The translations under genes were made by a program, and so were the position numbers. This document shows, piece by piece, positions 34,494 to 36,120 of a DNA stretch of 36,120 nt. Within the stretch, counting starts at the first letter, position 1; each line of letters begins with the position of its first letter. The stretch is from Bradyrhizobium altum. GTDB lineage: Bacteria; Pseudomonadota; Alphaproteobacteria; Rhizobiales; Xanthobacteraceae. A model generated the notes under the pieces. It ran no database searches and was not told where the DNA came from. It worked only from the letters and a program-made list of their open reading frames with translations. The stretch lies in NCBI RefSeq assembly GCF_020889705.1, contig NZ_JACMYP010000059.1, forward strand, positions 1 to 36,120. Reading direction: 5' to 3'.

Positions 34494-35462
34494 TTGGCGG
34501 TTCTTTTCTTTTCCTATAGTCACAAGGATGAGGGACTCCGCGATCAGTTGGAGACGCATTTGCGGATGCTCCAGCGTCAAGGGTTTATCGAGGCCTGGCA
34601 TGATCGCCGCATTCTCGCGGGTACACCCCTGGATTCCAGCATTGATGCGCAAATGGAACGGGCCGATATCGTCCTGCTGCTCGTGAGTTCAGATTTCCTT
34701 GCATCCGAATACTGTTATGAACGTGAAATGCAGCGCGCTTTGGTGCGTCACAGGGAAGGCGCTTGTGTCGTGATACCGGTGATCTTGCGTCCCTGCGATT
34801 GGCGTGACGCCCCCTTCGCTCCCTTGATGGCCCTTCCGACCGACGGCAAACCGGTGACAAAATGGCCAAATGCCGACGAGGCATTCCTCGAGATCACGAC
34901 GGGGATCAAGAAATTGGTGAAGACGCGCAATGGCCGCGTACCGAAGCCCGCCGTTCCGTCGGTCGCTGCAATGCCGTCAACGGGTGCGACTGCGGCCGCC
35001 CCCACGCGGTCAAGTAATCTTCGTATCACACGCAGGTTTTCCGATCGCGATTGTGACAACTTTCGGCATGAAGCGTTCGAATTCCTGTTTAAATTCTTCG
35101 GCAACTCTATCGCCGAGCTTAAGGCGCGACACGAAGATATCGATGGGGAAACACGACGGGTCGATGCAAACGCGTTCACAGCGCTGCTCTATCGCGATGG
35201 CGCTGCCGTTGCGGAATGCACGATTTTTATGGGGCAGGAACACTTTGCCGGCGGGATCGCCTACGCAAACAAGATCGCCAATTCGCGCTCAGCATTCAAT
35301 GAGTCGCTGTCGGTCCAGAGCGACGAACAAGCATTGTTCCTGAAGCCGCTTGGGATGAGCATGAGCGGAACCCGAGGAGACGATGACAAGTTGTCCATGC
35401 AGGGAGCCGGTGAATACTACTGGTCGATCTTCATCGAGCCGTTGCAGCGAGGGATCCGATGA
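34494..35462 (+). CDS. TIR-domain protein
   Basis: This 322-aa protein starts at TTG 34494, with GGGAG upstream; the first residues already form the first TIR strand (VLFFSYSHKDEGLRDQL). The TIR domain covers residues 1-~140, with the DxxI-loop region LDSSIDAQMERADIVLLLVS and SEYCYEREM, in which E76 or E78 occupies the place of the catalytic Glu. Bacterial TIR domains in defence hydrolyse NAD+ or make cyclic ADP-ribose signals. A Pro/Ala-rich linker (~150-180) leads to a C-terminal domain of ~135 residues, RRFSDRDCDNFRHEAFEFL onward, of unknown family, probably a sensor. Its stop overlaps the next start by ATGA (35459-35462), so the two proteins are made together. Confidence 0.85.
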   Translation: MAVLFFSYSHKDEGLRDQLETHLRMLQRQGFIEAWHDRRILAGTPLDSSIDAQMERADIVLLLVSSDFLASEYCYEREMQRALVRHREGACVVIPVILRPCDWRDAPFAPLMALPTDGKPVTKWPNADEAFLEITTGIKKLVKTRNGRVPKPAVPSVAAMPSTGATAAAPTRSSNLRITRRFSDRDCDNFRHEAFEFLFKFFGNSIAELKARHEDIDGETRRVDANAFTALLYRDGAAVAECTIFMGQEHFAGGIAYANKIANSRSAFNESLSVQSDEQALFLKPLGMSMSGTRGDDDKLSMQGAGEYYWSIFIEPLQRGIR

Positions 35463-36120
35463 CATCCAACACGATCGTGGACCGCACGAAGGAACTTCTC
35501 GCGACCCCGGCTACGCGGCTTGCTCTGGACGACCACGTGACCGCAGTGCTTCGCCGGACGCTCGATGCGCTTTCAGCAGATACGTTTTCGGTCGCAGGGA
35601 ACGAGGGAGAGCAGGATTTTACTGTCAGGGTCACTGCGTATGACGCCGCTGTGGCAGATCTGCGGAGCATAGTTGTCCTACTAGCGCGCTGGGGTGACCG
35701 GGATGCCGCGCTGCTGCTCGAAAAGGTGTTTGCTCGGCTTGTGGACCGTGCAAATCGTGATCACGGGGGCTCGGTTGTATGGCTGCGTCTCGCTTGGTAT
35801 CCGACCGCATCAATCCTGTATGCCGCAGGCATCGCGGCGCTATGACATTCTGCACGCACTTCTGGCGACGCCCGCCTATCCCATGGATGGCCCTATCAGG
35901 CAGGGCAACGACTACATGATCACGCTGGTTTTCGGGGAGCTCCGACAGATCGAAGACTGGTTCAAGAAGCTGCCCGGACGCGAGCGACAGTACGTACCGC
36001 GCAGCGAGCATCTCCACCAACTGATTGGTCCTCTGCTGGAGGACTTGCTTTTTCTTGGCCAAAGCTACGATCCACTTTTCGACCGCTTCGAGCTATTCCT
36101 GGCGCTGACCTGCGGATTCC
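35459..36120 (+). CDS. TIR-coupled protein, frameshifted and cut by the window end
   Basis: The ATG at 35459 overlaps the TIR stop (ATGA). The first frame gives 128 residues, helical, ending in SILYAAGIAAL and TGA 35843-35845. Protein-like sequence continues in another frame from about 35835 (RRYDILHALLATPAY, then FGELRQIEDWFKKLP) to the window end. LYAAGIAA followed by RRYDILHALL reads as one helical hairpin, so a small deletion near 35835 is likely. The short GCGGCG repeat there could cause loss of 2, 5 or 8 bases. A separate gene starting at ATG 35820 is the alternative, but it has no ribosome-binding site. The function is unknown; it is presumably the partner of the TIR protein. Confidence 0.6.

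Noticed and set aside
1..36120. CRISPR arrays, tRNA/rRNA genes, integrases, transposases and insertion-sequence ends
   Set aside because: I looked for regularly spaced repeats, T-arm-like sequences, and recombinase or transposase motifs, and found none that I could support.

Overview
The window is a GC-rich bacterial accessory region packed with anti-phage and toxin-antitoxin type genes: a defence island, partly intact and partly decayed. Nothing in it is a core housekeeping or ribosomal gene, and I saw no tRNA, rRNA, CRISPR array, integrase or transposase. Base composition, GTG/TTG starts and the style of the exported proteins suggest a Proteobacterium, most likely an alphaproteobacterium of the Rhizobiales type. 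That placement is inference, because no taxonomic marker gene is present.

Layout. (1) 1-2460: the 3' end of a GHKL-type ATPase converges on a minus-strand operon of a STAS-like/winged-helix protein, a 116-aa beta-rich protein and a cysteine-rich 412-aa protein, preceded by a palindromic operator. (2) 2733-6790: a minus-strand operon of AbiEi antitoxin, AbiEii nucleotidyltransferase toxin and an Mrr-like nuclease fused to a STAND NTPase, with a promoter whose spacer holds a palindrome. (3) 7021-13062: a plus-strand operon of a PD-(D/E)XK nuclease, a Ski2-like helicase, a second nuclease protein and a small membrane protein; the first two resemble Hachiman (HamAB). (4) 13134-13960: an unknown protein behind a start-sequestering hairpin, then a minimal nucleotidyltransferase. 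(5) 14095-18959: a large STAND ATPase gene broken by a nonsense codon and a frameshift, abutting the 3' remnant of a second abiEii. (6) 19064-22744: a 1226-aa SIR2 (NADase-type) defence protein. (7) 22745-24830: a structured non-coding stretch, an orphan PIN toxin gene without a usable start codon, and a collapsed remnant of a Qat system (qatA 5' end joined to qatD 3' end). (8) 25155-27241: a lipoprotein, a lysine-rich small protein and a PD-(D/E)XK-like protein. (9) 27406-29888: a Pol-beta-type nucleotidyltransferase next to a protein combining an HEPN-like RNxxxH motif with a phosphoribosyltransferase domain, the best candidate here for an undescribed system. (10) 30198-36120: a secreted protein with a frameshift after its signal peptide, an HEPN/DUF4145-like protein, a membrane-anchored patatin lipase, a TIR-domain protein and a partial protein translationally coupled to it.

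Together the genes offer several routes to abortive infection: nucleotidyl transfer, nucleic-acid cleavage, NAD+ depletion (SIR2, TIR) and membrane damage (patatin). Five genes need exactly one added base to restore their frame, and three of these sites lie at four-base homopolymers. Some apparent pseudogenes may therefore be sequencing errors. The Qat remnant, the abiEii remnant and the PIN gene carry damage that this cannot explain.
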